Assembly (NCBI GenBank): GCA_949747515.1
Contig: CATKFO010000063.1
Location: 1-64,000, forward strand
Direction: 5' to 3'
DNA: 64,000 bases
From: an uncultured Eubacteriales bacterium
GTDB taxonomy: Bacteria > Bacillota > Clostridia > Oscillospirales > CAG-272
Position 1 is the first letter of the stretch. Every line of letters starts with the position of its first letter. A program made the position numbers and the translations under genes. The notes below the pieces were generated by a model. The model had not been told where the DNA came from and did not search any database. It worked only from the letters and a program-made list of their open reading frames with translations. This document shows, piece by piece, positions 17,611 through 27,134 of the stretch.

Positions 17611-18321
17611 TTAAGTATCTTCATCTTCGTTATAGGAAAGATCTCTCGCAACGCCGCAGGCTGTTTCGGAAGCTTCAGCCGTTTTTTTATTTTGGCTTCT
17701 TTTATCTATAACCGACGCGATTTTTTGAACGGCCGCGATAACAAATCCAAGCGTAAGAAACGCTCCGGCAGGAAGCAGGAAAATAGGAGCGCCCGGATAT
17801 CCTCCTCCAAAAACTGACAGTCCTCCCGTCCCGTCGGCAGAAGCAAATATCTTTCCGGTTCCAAGCAGTTCTCGTACAAACGCGACGCATACGAGCGCAA
17901 ACGTAAATCCTGCTCCCGTCGCTATACCGTCTATCATAGACGGCATAGGCCTATTTTTCGAAGCGAACGCCTCCGCTCTCGCAAGAATAATGCAGTTAAC
18001 CACAATAAGCGGGATAAACAGACCGAGAGCCGCGTCGATCGACGGAAAAAACGCCTTTATAATAAGCTCGACGGCAGTTACAAAACCCGAAATAATAACT
18101 ATGTACGACGCTATACGCACTTGCTTAGGAATTATTTTTCTTAAAAGAGATATAAAAAGGTTTGAAAACATAAGAACTACGATAACCGCCGCGCCCATAC
18201 CGAGAGCGTTTACCACCGCCGTCGTAGTAGCCAGCGTGGGACACATTCCGAGAAGCTGTACAAAAACAGGATTGTTTGCGATCACGCCGTCTTTAAATTG
18301 CTTTCCAACGTTGCTCTTCAT
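17611..18321 (-). CDS. rnfE: Rnf complex membrane subunit E
   Basis: The 236-residue polytopic subunit carries NNPVFVQLLGMCPTLATTT near its start and PLIVVNCIILARAEAFAS, the mirror of the RnfA cluster-binding region. The ATG at 18321 is chosen because GGAGGAGGAG precedes it inside the 3' end of rnfG and because the conserved sequence begins there. The C-terminus has a 40-residue hydrophilic tail rich in Ser, Glu and Asp. Confidence 0.95.
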   Translation of the reverse strand: MKSNVGKQFKDGVIANNPVFVQLLGMCPTLATTTAVVNALGMGAAVIVVLMFSNLFISLLRKIIPKQVRIASYIVIISGFVTAVELIIKAFFPSIDAALGLFIPLIVVNCIILARAEAFASKNRPMPSMIDGIATGAGFTFALVCVAFVRELLGTGKIFASADGTGGLSVFGGGYPGAPIFLLPAGAFLTLGFVIAAVQKIASVIDKRSQNKKTAEASETACGVARDLSYNEDEDT

Positions 18322-18328
18322 ATGACGA

Positions 18329-19228
18329 TCACTCCTCCTCCGTCTCATCCTCATCGTCAGTTTCAACCTCAGCCGTCTCTTCTGATCTGCTTATTTCTAT
18401 ACGGTATTGGTTCTCGGCGGTTTCCGCATATCGTCCGTATCTGTACGAAGGATCGCCGCCGACTTCTCCGTAAACGTAATTATCGTTGCCGGAAGGAGGC
18501 TCCGGTTCCGGATCGTTTTCTGATGAAGGCTCGTCAGGCGTCGTATCCTCGGTATTCGCATCTTCCCCATCGTCAACGTCCGCGGAAGACTCCGTCTCGT
18601 CAGGCTCGTTATTTGTTTCTTCGGCATCGGATTCCGGTACGTTTTGTATAACGGACGCGCCAACTTCGGCGGCGACTGTCTCAAGATCAATATTAATTCC
18701 GTGAGCCGCGGCTACTCCTTCGGCGACCGCTTTTGAGCTTATGGTAGCGCCGGAAATAGCGTCGCATCCTTTTACGGGGTCGGAATGATTTCCTCCTATA
18801 AAACGGCTGAGAAATTCGTCTGAATTTGTCTTTGACCCGACGCCGGGCGTTTCAGACATTGAGACGATTTTTACTCCCGCGGTCGTATAATCAGACGATA
18901 TTCCCACCATCATGTCTATATCTCCGCTGAAACCGGAGGAACTTATGAACACGCAGTACCCGAGGATACCTCCGTCCTTATACGCAAGATATATCTCTTC
19001 ATTTTCGCTTTTTTTATAGAGCCTGCTTTCGTCTCCGGAAGTAAAAATAGATAAAACCGCTTTTTCCTTTGCCTTAGAGCCGTTATCCGCAATCTTGCCT
19101 TTAGTGAAAAAATTTACCGCCGCAAGAATCGCCGCTACAAGAACGCTTATCGCAGTGAGAACAGCGACTAATTTGACAAGATACTTAGGAGAAGTCTCGT
19201 TTGTCGATAGATTTTCTTTTTTATCCAT
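18329..19228 (-). CDS. rnfG: Rnf complex subunit G with a long acidic tail
   Basis: The 299-residue protein has one N-terminal helix (about 17-42) and an extracytoplasmic FMN-binding domain. SGATISS at 159-165 supplies Thr162 for covalent FMN. RnfG proteins normally end shortly after this domain. Here about 100 further residues (199-299) are rich in Glu, Asp, Pro and Ser, with a Tyr/Gly patch near YGEVGGDPSYRYGRY, and end in a run of Glu and Asp. The tail should lie on the same side as the flavin. It may bind cations or the cell wall, but no function is known. The gene starts 7 bases after rnfD. Confidence 0.93.
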   Translation of the reverse strand: MDKKENLSTNETSPKYLVKLVAVLTAISVLVAAILAAVNFFTKGKIADNGSKAKEKAVLSIFTSGDESRLYKKSENEEIYLAYKDGGILGYCVFISSSGFSGDIDMMVGISSDYTTAGVKIVSMSETPGVGSKTNSDEFLSRFIGGNHSDPVKGCDAISGATISSKAVAEGVAAAHGINIDLETVAAEVGASVIQNVPESDAEETNNEPDETESSADVDDGEDANTEDTTPDEPSSENDPEPEPPSGNDNYVYGEVGGDPSYRYGRYAETAENQYRIEISRSEETAEVETDDEDETEEE

Positions 19229-19235
19229 ACCGTCC

Positions 19236-20273
19236 TCAGCTTTCCTTTTTCTTTTTCACCGTCTCTCCAAACCGCTTAGGCATACCCAAGTTATCCAGAT
19301 ACCAAGTCAACAAATTCATAATAAGCACGGCGAAAGAAACTCCCTCCGCGTATCCTCCGAAATAGCGAATCGATACCGTTATAACTCCGCATCCAACGCC
19401 GTATATCACGCGTCCGGCAGACGTAAGAGGAGACGTAGCGTAATCCGTAGCCATAAAGATCGCCCCAAGCATAAGTCCCCCCGCAAATATCTCATAGAGC
19501 ATAAAATCGAAGGAATCGCCGGCCTTTGGAAACAAATATGTAATCACGGCTACCGTGCCGATAAACGATACCGGAATATGCCAGGTTATCGTTTTTCTGA
19601 AAAGCAGGTATATTCCGCCCGCCAACAGAAGTATAGCGGATACTTCTCCTATCGAACCCGAGATATTTCCAACGAACATATCTGAAATTGTCTCTGACGG
19701 AAGCGCGCCGCTATTCAGGGAAGCAAGAGGCGTAGCGGAAGCCGTAACGTCCGCCCCCGAGTTCACGGCTAAAGAATTTACGCGGTCTCCCGCTTTGACA
19801 AACCCCGTCATATCAGACGCCCATGAAAAAAGAAATACTCGCGCCGCTAAAGCCGGGTTAACGATATTCTTGCCGATACCGCCGAAAAGCTGCTTTACGA
19901 CGACGATTGCGAAAAACGCTCCGACTACCGGAATCCACAATGGAACGGTAACGGGGAGATTCATGGCGAGCAGCAAGCCCGTAACGCAAGCTGAAAAATC
20001 CGATATCGTAACAGGACGTCGAAGAATAAACTGCGTTATCCCCTCGAAAGCCGCGCAGGATATCACGGAAACAGCTCCTATGAGAAGAGCCCTGTTTCCA
20101 AACACGCATATTCCCCATATGTACGCGGGCAGAAGAGCGATAATCACATCAATCATGATTGATCTCGTAGACGCTCGCGCCTTCATGTGAGGAGACGACG
20201 AAACCTGTAAAAGTTCCGCCTCCGCCGACATTCCGCCGTCGGACGTAGAAATTTTATTTGAATCTTTTTTCAT
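19236..20273 (-). CDS. rnfD: Rnf complex membrane subunit D
   Basis: The 345-residue polytopic protein resembles NqrB/RnfD. It contains PVGRHMLIP-type family features in altered form, the conserved NPALAARVFLFSWA segment and TASATPLASL, the site where a Thr is expected to carry FMN. GGIGKNIVNPA and FMATDYATSPLT are also typical of the family. It spans the membrane and links cytoplasmic RnfC to the flavin on RnfG. AAGGA lies upstream of the ATG. Confidence 0.94.
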   Translation of the reverse strand: MKKDSNKISTSDGGMSAEAELLQVSSSPHMKARASTRSIMIDVIIALLPAYIWGICVFGNRALLIGAVSVISCAAFEGITQFILRRPVTISDFSACVTGLLLAMNLPVTVPLWIPVVGAFFAIVVVKQLFGGIGKNIVNPALAARVFLFSWASDMTGFVKAGDRVNSLAVNSGADVTASATPLASLNSGALPSETISDMFVGNISGSIGEVSAILLLAGGIYLLFRKTITWHIPVSFIGTVAVITYLFPKAGDSFDFMLYEIFAGGLMLGAIFMATDYATSPLTSAGRVIYGVGCGVITVSIRYFGGYAEGVSFAVLIMNLLTWYLDNLGMPKRFGETVKKKKES

Positions 20274-20321
20274 TTTGACATATCCTTATTCAAAATTATT
20301 TAGTCGTCGCCGATAATTCGC

Positions 20322-21665
20322 TCATTTGTCATTAGCGGAGCTTCTCGACCGCGCCGCTTCTGAACGAATACGATTTTTAGCCGTTCTTATGTATTGAACG
20401 ATTTCAACCTTACCTGGGCAGTTATAAGAACAGCATCCGCATTCGACGCAGCTCATAGCGCCGTATCGTTCCGCGCCCTTAATATCGTCTCTCATAACGG
20501 ACTGAGCAATATAAGCCGGCATTAAACGCATAGGACAGTTCGCTACGCATCTGCCGCAACGTATGCAAGTCTGGGAAGAAGACGGCTTGCCTAAAAATTC
20601 ATTTGAAAGGAATAGTATGGACGACGTGTTCTTTTTTACAGGCGCGTCGGCGTCCCACTGCGCCAGTCCCATCATAGGTCCGCCAAACACTATCTTAGCC
20701 GGGTCTTTTACAAATCCTCCGCAATACTCTGCGAGCGCCGACGCCGGGGTTCCGATGGGAACGGACAAATTTTTCGGTTCTTTAACACAATCGCCCGATA
20801 CTGTGACGACGCGACGAACTAAAGGAGTTCCGTCCAAAAAGGCTTCGTATACCGCCGCGCAGGTAGCGGCGTTAAAGATAACGCAGCCCGCGTCGACGGG
20901 AAGTTTGCCAGCGGCCAGCTCGCGGCCTGTCAGCGCGAAAATAAGCTGCCTCTCGTCTCCCTGAGGATATTTAGTTTTCATTATCTTGACGTCGATCATT
21001 GAGTCGTTCTCAAGAACTTCCGTCATTTTTTTTATTGCGTGGGGCTTATTATCTTCTATCGCAACATAAGCGCGGGGAGAGCCGACCGCCTTCATAAGGG
21101 TTTTAACGCCTCCTATAACGGCGGCGGATTTTTCAAGGAGTACGCGGTGATCCGACGTAATGAACGGCTCGCATTCAGCGCAGTTTACAATTAAAAGCTC
21201 GGCCTTGCCAGCGGCGGACAAAATCTTCGCATATGTGGGAAAGGCCGCGCCTCCCATTCCCGTAATCCCCGCGCTTCTAACGACGCCCGCTATCTTTTCC
21301 GCGTCCGCGTCTAGTATACTTCCGCCGTAAGGCTTAACGGAGTCGCATAACCTTCCCTCTCCGTCGCTTTCAATAACGACATAAGTTTCCGTGACTCCAG
21401 CGGAAACGAGAGAGCTCTCGATAGCCTTAACTGTTCCGGAAACGCTGGCGTGTACGGGACATCCGAGAGCTTCTTTAGGAACGTCTCCTATGACCCTTCC
21501 TATTTCGACCTTGTCTCCTGCGTTAACGCATACAACGGCGGGAGTTCCAATATGCTGGTTCATCGAAATCCTGACTTCCGAGGGATCTGGCAATAACTCG
21601 ATGGGACTTTCCGAGGAAAGCTTGTATTCGTTAACGTGGATTCCGCCTCTGAAAGTATAAGCCAA
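20322..21665 (-). CDS. rnfC: Rnf complex subunit C, NADH-binding
   Basis: The 447-residue cytoplasmic subunit includes the RnfC N-terminal barrel (FRGGIHVNEYK). An FMN/NADH-binding region related to Complex I NuoF follows, with GMGGAAFPTYAK and ECEPFITSDHRVLLE. Two ferredoxin-type clusters, CIRCGRCVANCP and CVECGCCSYNCP, lie near the end. A TTG start at 21665 is chosen because AAAGGAG lies exactly eight bases upstream; in-frame starts further out lack a ribosome site. It opens the rnfCDGEAB operon, which would oxidise ferredoxin, reduce NAD+ and pump Na+ or H+. Confidence 0.95.
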   Translation of the reverse strand: MAYTFRGGIHVNEYKLSSESPIELLPDPSEVRISMNQHIGTPAVVCVNAGDKVEIGRVIGDVPKEALGCPVHASVSGTVKAIESSLVSAGVTETYVVIESDGEGRLCDSVKPYGGSILDADAEKIAGVVRSAGITGMGGAAFPTYAKILSAAGKAELLIVNCAECEPFITSDHRVLLEKSAAVIGGVKTLMKAVGSPRAYVAIEDNKPHAIKKMTEVLENDSMIDVKIMKTKYPQGDERQLIFALTGRELAAGKLPVDAGCVIFNAATCAAVYEAFLDGTPLVRRVVTVSGDCVKEPKNLSVPIGTPASALAEYCGGFVKDPAKIVFGGPMMGLAQWDADAPVKKNTSSILFLSNEFLGKPSSSQTCIRCGRCVANCPMRLMPAYIAQSVMRDDIKGAERYGAMSCVECGCCSYNCPGKVEIVQYIRTAKNRIRSEAARSRSSANDK

Positions 21666-21791
21666 AATATCTTCTCCTTTAATATTATTCACAGTCAAAG
21701 ACCGGATATAAAAATAATAAACGTTCTACATATTGATCGGCGGCGCGGCTTAATTTTCTCTCGTTCGCCGGACGCGTTTATATACAGTTTA

Positions 21792-21820
21792 ATATTATCA
21801 CAACTCCGCAAAAATTGCAA
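21792..21820 (-). promoter_or_regulatory. Probable rnf operon promoter
   Basis: Minus strand TTGCAA (21815-21820), a 17-base spacer and TAATAT (21792-21797), with TGA giving an extended -10. It lies about 130 bases before the rnfC start. Confidence 0.45.
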
Positions 21821-21839
21821 GAAAAATCAACGTTCATTT

Positions 21840-23498
21840 TCATTTGCATTTCTTCGCGTCTTTGAATCTCTTAAGCGACGCTTTCCTCTTAATTCTGCAA
21901 ATCTCTCGGCGTACGGGATTGGCAAAAGAAATTGCGGCGCATATGAAAAGCAGGCTTAACGGCAGGACGTACGGTCCGATACGACAAAAAGGAGTAAGCT
22001 TATCGCGCCGCTCCGCGGTAGCCACCGCGACTCCTCCTGAAGACGCCGCCCTTAGCCTTCCTTCCGGACCGATCACCGCGCTGATCCCGCCAGTAGACGC
22101 GCGAACCGCGTATCTTCCGGTTTCAACAGCTCGGACGACGGCGTGACTGAGGTGTATTCTTTCTGAAAAATTGTCTCCTAACACCGCGTCGTTTGCAGAT
22201 ACCGCAAGCAAATCGGCGCCGTCTCTTACGCTGTCGACGGCTGAATCCCAAAAAAGAGAATCAAAGCATATAATCCCGCCAACGTTCGCAGTATCGGAAG
22301 TTATTACGCCGTCGCTGCCGGCGGTTAATCGCTGCGCCGTAAGCCCAAACGGAGAAAGAAGAGACGCGGCGTGGTCGCACATATCTCCGATAACTCCACC
22401 CGCAATGAATTCGCTGAGAGGAACAAGATGACGCTTGACATATTCTCCTCCTCTTTCACCGTCGGGAGAATACATTACCAAAGAGTTGCAAAGACCGTCT
22501 TCAGACGCGCCGGACGAATCGTCGGCGGAGTCATGATTCTGCTTTTTTGTAGGCGCCGCGCGCGTATATGCTCCCGCGATAAGCGTTACCGATTCGTTTT
22601 CGGCTATCTCCGAAATTATTTTATCCGCGGCAGGATATCGCGCAATATCATATGGAAAGGAAGTTTCAGGCAAAACGAGGAGTTCGGCTCCGGCTTCCGC
22701 AGCGTCCGTTGCCGAAGCCGTGTATATACGTCCAAAGTCCTCTATGACGGCCGAATTTTTTTCCTCCATGGATATTCCGCCTCCAACAGCCGCCGTTCTG
22801 ATCTGCTCCCCTCTCTCGGACGATACGACTACTGCGGATGCGAATCCGCAGATAACGTTAAGGCTGAAAGCAAATGCCGCCGCGGCCCCCGCAGCTCGTC
22901 TCGCTTCGATGGAACGAATATTATTAAGAGCGTCGGCCAAAAGAGAGCTCGTAAACATAATAAGAAGCGATACGGATACTCCTCCAAAGATCGAAGCTAT
23001 TTGTATTACAGGATAAGAATAGACTTGAGTTACCGCCATGTTCATCCATGGAATCGCGTATCTCGTCTCTGATAGAATAATCTCGGAGAACGAATAAAAG
23101 GCTGCTGAGGAAAGAGCGAAGGCCCATCTTCTTTTACCGCCTTTCGAAAGAAAATACGCGACCGGCAGATGAAGCGCCGTGATCGTTCCCTGCAGCAAAG
23201 AAAGGGCCAACCACGCGGCGCCTATAATAAAAAATGCTCCGAGCCCGGTCGCAAGCTCCGGCGAAAATACGAATGAATAACCTGCGGCGTAAAATCCTAA
23301 TGAAAAGAAAAAAGCGGGTGCGTATCGGCCTCCGAGTTCACCCTCTCTTAGCTTTGCCGACGCGATATACATAACTGCAGGAGCTATCCACGTAAGTATA
23401 AATAAACGTCCTACTATAGCGGGAAGCGCGCTGATAATTCCGGCTACTAAACAAAACGGATAAAGATATAATTTTTTCTTCACAATAAATTTCACCAT
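21840..23498 (-). CDS. lnt: Apolipoprotein N-acyltransferase (Lnt-like)
   Basis: The 552-residue protein has about seven membrane helices in residues 1-225 and a nitrilase-fold domain in about 235-500. The expected catalytic triad is visible as E278 (VLPETSFPY), K355 (YVKRHLVP) and C411 (GIICFDSLF). A final helix closes the protein near 515-535. Lnt adds the third acyl chain to the N-terminal Cys of lipoproteins. The canonical CYE motif appears here as CFD. An extra Asp/Ser-rich loop lies near 320-336. Lnt is typical of diderm bacteria and Actinobacteria, so its presence beside SLH proteins is notable. Confidence 0.85.
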   Translation of the reverse strand: MVKFIVKKKLYLYPFCLVAGIISALPAIVGRLFILTWIAPAVMYIASAKLREGELGGRYAPAFFFSLGFYAAGYSFVFSPELATGLGAFFIIGAAWLALSLLQGTITALHLPVAYFLSKGGKRRWAFALSSAAFYSFSEIILSETRYAIPWMNMAVTQVYSYPVIQIASIFGGVSVSLLIMFTSSLLADALNNIRSIEARRAAGAAAAFAFSLNVICGFASAVVVSSERGEQIRTAAVGGGISMEEKNSAVIEDFGRIYTASATDAAEAGAELLVLPETSFPYDIARYPAADKIISEIAENESVTLIAGAYTRAAPTKKQNHDSADDSSGASEDGLCNSLVMYSPDGERGGEYVKRHLVPLSEFIAGGVIGDMCDHAASLLSPFGLTAQRLTAGSDGVITSDTANVGGIICFDSLFWDSAVDSVRDGADLLAVSANDAVLGDNFSERIHLSHAVVRAVETGRYAVRASTGGISAVIGPEGRLRAASSGGVAVATAERRDKLTPFCRIGPYVLPLSLLFICAAISFANPVRREICRIKRKASLKRFKDAKKCK

Positions 23499-23575
23499 AC
23501 CTTTATTTTATATTTGTAAAGCGTTTTTCCACCGACGCGCAAAATTACAGATTAGATTTCGCTCAAATTATCGTC

Positions 23576-23609
23576 AAAAAATCGCCCCCCGTGAAATACG
23601 GCGAGGCGA
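23576..23609 (-). terminator. Terminator after upp-rluD
   Basis: On the minus strand TCGCC (23605-23609) pairs with GGCGA (23582-23586), with an inner CCGT/ACGG stem, followed by six T residues. It lies about 50 bases past the stop of the pseudouridine synthase gene. Confidence 0.75.
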
Positions 23610-23657
23610 CGCTTCACAATATTCAATTATTACCCATGACGGTGGCGTTTATCCTTA

Positions 23658-24650
23658 TCAAAGGCGAACGCCTGGAAATTTATTAAGGAAAAAAACGGAG
23701 TTCGGGTCCACCGTTAATTTACGACCGTACATATATTCCAGATCTTTATTATGAGACGCAAATTCAACAGCGTATGAGCAAAGGGCCTGACACTTGTATC
23801 CCCGTTTCCTATCTTCTCCGTTTATACCGTATTTACCGTCGCCAAGAAGCGGATGACCGATAGAGGCCATATGCGCTCTTATCTGATGCGTTCGTCCGGT
23901 CAGAAGCGAAATTTCAAGAAGCGCAAGATCTTCCCGTCGGTTTTCCGCTATCACGCGATATCCGGTAACTATTTCCTTAGCCCCGCGGACGGGCGATTTA
24001 GAGACCGAGACCATATTAGTCTTATGATTTTTCACAAGATAGCCGTGGAGAGTATCTTCTCTCCGGGTCGGAATTCCATGCGCGGCGCAAAGATAATATT
24101 TATGGATTTCACGATCTCTGATAGCCTCGTTTACAGCGCGCAAAGCGACGGCGTTCTTTGCGGCGACTACAATACCTCCCGTATTTCTGTCAATGCGGTT
24201 GCAGAGCGCGGGAGAAAATGAATTCTCGTCTTCCGGAGAATATTCGCCGGTAGACACAAGATAAGATTTAATCCTGAAAATAAGCGTTTCCCTCTCGGCT
24301 TCTGGAGAGCGAGACGGATCCCCCTCGTCTCCGGTATGAACAAGAACTCCGGGCCTTTTATTAACCAGCAGAAGATTTTTATCCTCGTATACGACGTCAA
24401 GATCAGAGCATGCTCTCCGATATTCAGACGTTCCGGCGGAAACTGAAAAAAATTCGTCCGGAATATACAGTTCCACCATATCGCCTAAAAGTAAGCGATA
24501 CTTTTCTTCGGTTCTTTTTCCATTTACTTTTATGCGCTTTTTACGAATGTATTTATACATAAGCGAGGGGGGCATCCCTCGGACAACCTTAGAAATAAAC
24601 TTATCCAGTCTCTGCCCCTCGTCGTTTTCATTGACGGTAAAAGCTCTCAT
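23658..24650 (-). CDS. RluC/RluD-type pseudouridine synthase
   Basis: This 330-residue enzyme has an N-terminal S4 RNA-binding domain (about 12-70) and a RluA-family catalytic domain (about 85-310). The catalytic Asp is D154 in the NRIDRNTGG motif, a variant of HRLDxxTSG. LLTGRTHQIRAHMASIGHP is the other conserved family segment. It converts specific uridines of rRNA, most likely 23S, to pseudouridine; the exact position cannot be read from sequence. The gene starts 6 bases after the upp stop and so lies in one operon with it. Confidence 0.93.
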   Translation of the reverse strand: MRAFTVNENDEGQRLDKFISKVVRGMPPSLMYKYIRKKRIKVNGKRTEEKYRLLLGDMVELYIPDEFFSVSAGTSEYRRACSDLDVVYEDKNLLLVNKRPGVLVHTGDEGDPSRSPEAERETLIFRIKSYLVSTGEYSPEDENSFSPALCNRIDRNTGGIVVAAKNAVALRAVNEAIRDREIHKYYLCAAHGIPTRREDTLHGYLVKNHKTNMVSVSKSPVRGAKEIVTGYRVIAENRREDLALLEISLLTGRTHQIRAHMASIGHPLLGDGKYGINGEDRKRGYKCQALCSYAVEFASHNKDLEYMYGRKLTVDPNSVFFLNKFPGVRL

Positions 24651-24656
24651 CGCTTA

Positions 24657-25292
24657 TTACTTTGTCCCGAACAATCTGTCGCCGGCGTCCCCAAGTCCCG
24701 GGATAATATATGCGTGATCGTCCAGCCGCTCGTCTAAAGCGGCCGTAAATATTTCAACGTCCGGATGATCTGCTTGAAGTCTTTCAACTCCTTCCGGAGC
24801 TGAAACAAGACAAAGCAGCTTAATCTGCTTGCATCCTCTTTTTTTCAGCATAGTAATCGCGCCAGAAGCCGATCCGCCCGTAGCGAGCATAGGATCGCAT
24901 ACAATTACGAATCTCTCTTCAATGTCGGCTGGAAGTTTGCAGTAATACTCGACGGGATCATGGGTTTCCGGATCGCGATACAGACCGATATGGCCCACTT
25001 TGGCGACCGGCACAAGGCTCAATAGACCGTCCACCATGCCGAGACCGGCGCGGAGTATAGGAATAACGGCGAGTTTTTTGCCTTCGATCCTTCCCGCTTT
25101 CATCGTTGCGACGGGAGTTTCGATATCTACCTCCTCAAGCGGAAGCTCGCGCGTGATTTCGTATCCCATAAGCATGGCTATTTCCGACAAAAGCTGTCTG
25201 AAATCCTTGGAGCCGGTTTCCTTTTCTCTCATAATAGTGAGCTTGTGCGTGATCAGCGGATGGTTCAGCACATGAAAGGTTTCTCTGTTCAT
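24657..25292 (-). CDS. upp: Uracil phosphoribosyltransferase
   Basis: The 211-residue enzyme makes UMP from uracil and PRPP. The PRPP loop is [14 protein letters not shown], and the C-terminus [15 protein letters not shown] is the uracil-binding signature of the family. Its length matches bacterial Upp. The ATG at 25292 ([13 protein letters not shown]) has AAAGG upstream; an earlier in-frame start lacks one. A promoter lies about 100 bases upstream. Confidence 0.97.
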   Translation of the reverse strand: MNRETFHVLNHPLITHKLTIMREKETGSKDFRQLLSEIAMLMGYEITRELPLEEVDIETPVATMKAGRIEGKKLAVIPILRAGLGMVDGLLSLVPVAKVGHIGLYRDPETHDPVEYYCKLPADIEERFVIVCDPMLATGGSASGAITMLKKRGCKQIKLLCLVSAPEGVERLQADHPDVEIFTAALDERLDDHAYIIPGLGDAGDRLFGTK

Positions 25293-25384
25293 AATATTTA
25301 GCCTTTCTATCCCGTGTCGCTTCGGAAAATAATATATCCACAAATTTTACCGCAGGTCGGGAACTGTCGTTTTTAGTCGTCTCA

Positions 25385-25413
25385 ATTATACTTCAATCAC
25401 GAGAAAAATACAA
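25385..25413 (-). promoter_or_regulatory. upp-rluD promoter
   Basis: Minus strand TTGTAT (25408-25413), a 17-base spacer and TATAAT (25385-25390). Confidence 0.62.
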
Positions 25414-25452
25414 GTGAAATGACGAAAGTCGGTGAAAAAATCCATAAGCCTC

Positions 25453-25482
25453 TTTACAAATCCGGATAAAAAATGTTAAAAT
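25453..25482 (+). promoter_or_regulatory. mtaB promoter
   Basis: TTTACA (25453-25458), an 18-base spacer and TAAAAT (25477-25482), with TGT before the -10. It is about 95 bases before the mtaB ATG. Confidence 0.5.
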
Positions 25483-25579
25483 ATCTTATATTTCGGCTCA
25501 TAAATCGGTTTATTCGCTACTCCGGTTAACAAGTTCGCGTCAAATACGGCCGATAAAACAATAAAGCAGGATTTACAAC

Positions 25580-26923
25580 ATGAAAGATGAAAAAAAAACA
25601 GCGGCTCTGTCGACTCTCGGATGCCGCGTAAATCAGTATGAATCGGATGTAATAGCGGAAGAACTCGCCCGCCGAGGATTCGATATAGTCGTTTTTGGCC
25701 GCAAAGCGGACGTGACCGTAATAAACACCTGCGCCGTAACCGGAGAAAGCGCGCGAAAATCTCGACAGCTTATCAGGCGGGCAATCGCGGCAAGCCCGGG
25801 TTCCCCGGTCATCGTAACCGGCTGCTACTCTGAAACTGAAGCGGAGATTGTCAAAGGGATAGACGGAGTTACGTATATAAAGGGAAACTCAAAAAAATCC
25901 GATATACCCGATATCGCGGAACAGCTTATAAAGCAAAATAAATCTGAAACCGTAATCGACATAGACGACATTTTCACATCGTCCTTCGACGATATGACTC
26001 TGAGCAGATCTCCTCGAACTCGTTCATATATAAAAATTGAAGACGGCTGCGACAATCGCTGTTCATACTGTATTATTCCCAGAGCAAGGGGAAAAGTACG
26101 CTCAAAAAAGCGCGAGGACGTTATAAACGAGGTAAAAGGACTTCTTGGGCGAGGCTGCCGAGAAATTATACTCACAGGCATAGAGGTAGCCGCGTACGGC
26201 CGCGACGCAGACCGAGAACGTGAAGAATATATGGGCGAGGCTCTTGCCGAATTGATTGAAGAGATAGCCGCGCATGGCTGCGAGCGCATAAGCATGGGAT
26301 CTCTTGAGCCTACGGTAATGTCGGAACGATTCGTCTGCAGAATCGCCTCCGTTCCCTTCGTTCTTCCACATTTCCACCTTTCCGTTCAAAGCGGTTCTTC
26401 TTCCGTTCTTGCTCGAATGAGACGCAGATATAACGCGGACATGCTTGAAAAAAATATAGCTCGTTTAAAGTCCGCGATTCCAGACGTTTTTCTTACGGCG
26501 GATATTATCGTCGGTTTTCCCGGAGAAACAGAAAAAGAATTTATGGAAACTCTTGAATTTATTAAACGGACGAAGTTTTTCCATCTGCATATCTTCCCTT
26601 ATTCGGAGAGAAAAGGAACCGAGGCCGCTGTAATGAAGGAAAAAATACCTGTAAATATTCGCAACGAACGGCTCCGTATTCTCTCGTCCGAGCAAGATAA
26701 AATAAAAGCAAACTTGCTTGAAGAATATGTCTCGGCTCATTTGAACGCGCCCGTATACGCGCTTGTTGAAAAAGTAAAAGACGGAACGGCCTCGGGTCAC
26801 TCGGAGCGCTTTGTAGACGTCGAATTTTCAACTGATTCGGACGTTTCCGGTAAAATCGCTGAAGTCCTACTAACAGGTACGGACGGAAAAAAATGTTTCG
26901 GCAAGGTTCAACAATTAAAGTAA
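25580..26923 (+). CDS. mtaB: MtaB-type tRNA methylthiotransferase
   Basis: The 447-residue radical-SAM enzyme belongs to the MiaB/MtaB/RimO group. The N-terminal cluster is held by C15 (LGCRVNQYESD), C51 (NTCAVT) and C82 (GCYSE). The radical-SAM cluster is C157, C161 and C164 (DGCDNRCSYCIIPRARG). A C-terminal TRAM-type RNA-binding domain spans about 375-447. MtaB converts t6A37 to ms2t6A37 in tRNA. LGCRVNQYESD and the CAVT motif favour MtaB over MiaB. The ATG follows a weak GCAGGA ribosome site. Confidence 0.93.
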   Translation: MKDEKKTAALSTLGCRVNQYESDVIAEELARRGFDIVVFGRKADVTVINTCAVTGESARKSRQLIRRAIAASPGSPVIVTGCYSETEAEIVKGIDGVTYIKGNSKKSDIPDIAEQLIKQNKSETVIDIDDIFTSSFDDMTLSRSPRTRSYIKIEDGCDNRCSYCIIPRARGKVRSKKREDVINEVKGLLGRGCREIILTGIEVAAYGRDADREREEYMGEALAELIEEIAAHGCERISMGSLEPTVMSERFVCRIASVPFVLPHFHLSVQSGSSSVLARMRRRYNADMLEKNIARLKSAIPDVFLTADIIVGFPGETEKEFMETLEFIKRTKFFHLHIFPYSERKGTEAAVMKEKIPVNIRNERLRILSSEQDKIKANLLEEYVSAHLNAPVYALVEKVKDGTASGHSERFVDVEFSTDSDVSGKIAEVLLTGTDGKKCFGKVQQLK

Positions 26924-26936
26924 AATAAATTTGTAG

Positions 26937-26985
26937 CGAAAAGGCGGAGAATATTTGTTTAACTATTGATTTTTCCGCTTTTTCG
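26937..26985 (+). terminator. mtaB terminator
   Basis: CGAAAAGGCGGA (26937-26948) pairs with TCCGCTTTTTCG (26974-26985), one G-U or mismatch in 12, with the T-run inside the right arm. Confidence 0.72.
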
Positions 26986-27057
26986 TGATACAATAAACAA
27001 GCGTTTTATTTTTGACCTTACGATAGAGCCTCCTTTATTGAGTTAATAATTTAGAAT

Positions 27058-27134
27058 GTCGCTATAGCTCAGCTGGATAGAGCGACCGCCTCCTAAGCGG
27101 TAGGTCGGAGGTTCAAATCCTCTTAGCGACGCCA
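27058..27134 (+). tRNA. tRNA-Arg (anticodon CCU)
   Basis: The complete 77-base cloverleaf has acceptor stem 27058-27064/27124-27130, D stem 27067-27070/27080-27083 and anticodon stem 27085-27089/27097-27101. The loop CTCCTAA has anticodon CCT at its centre. The T arm is 27107-27123, the discriminator is G, and CCA (27132-27134) is encoded. It decodes AGG. A strong terminator follows directly. Confidence 0.97.
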
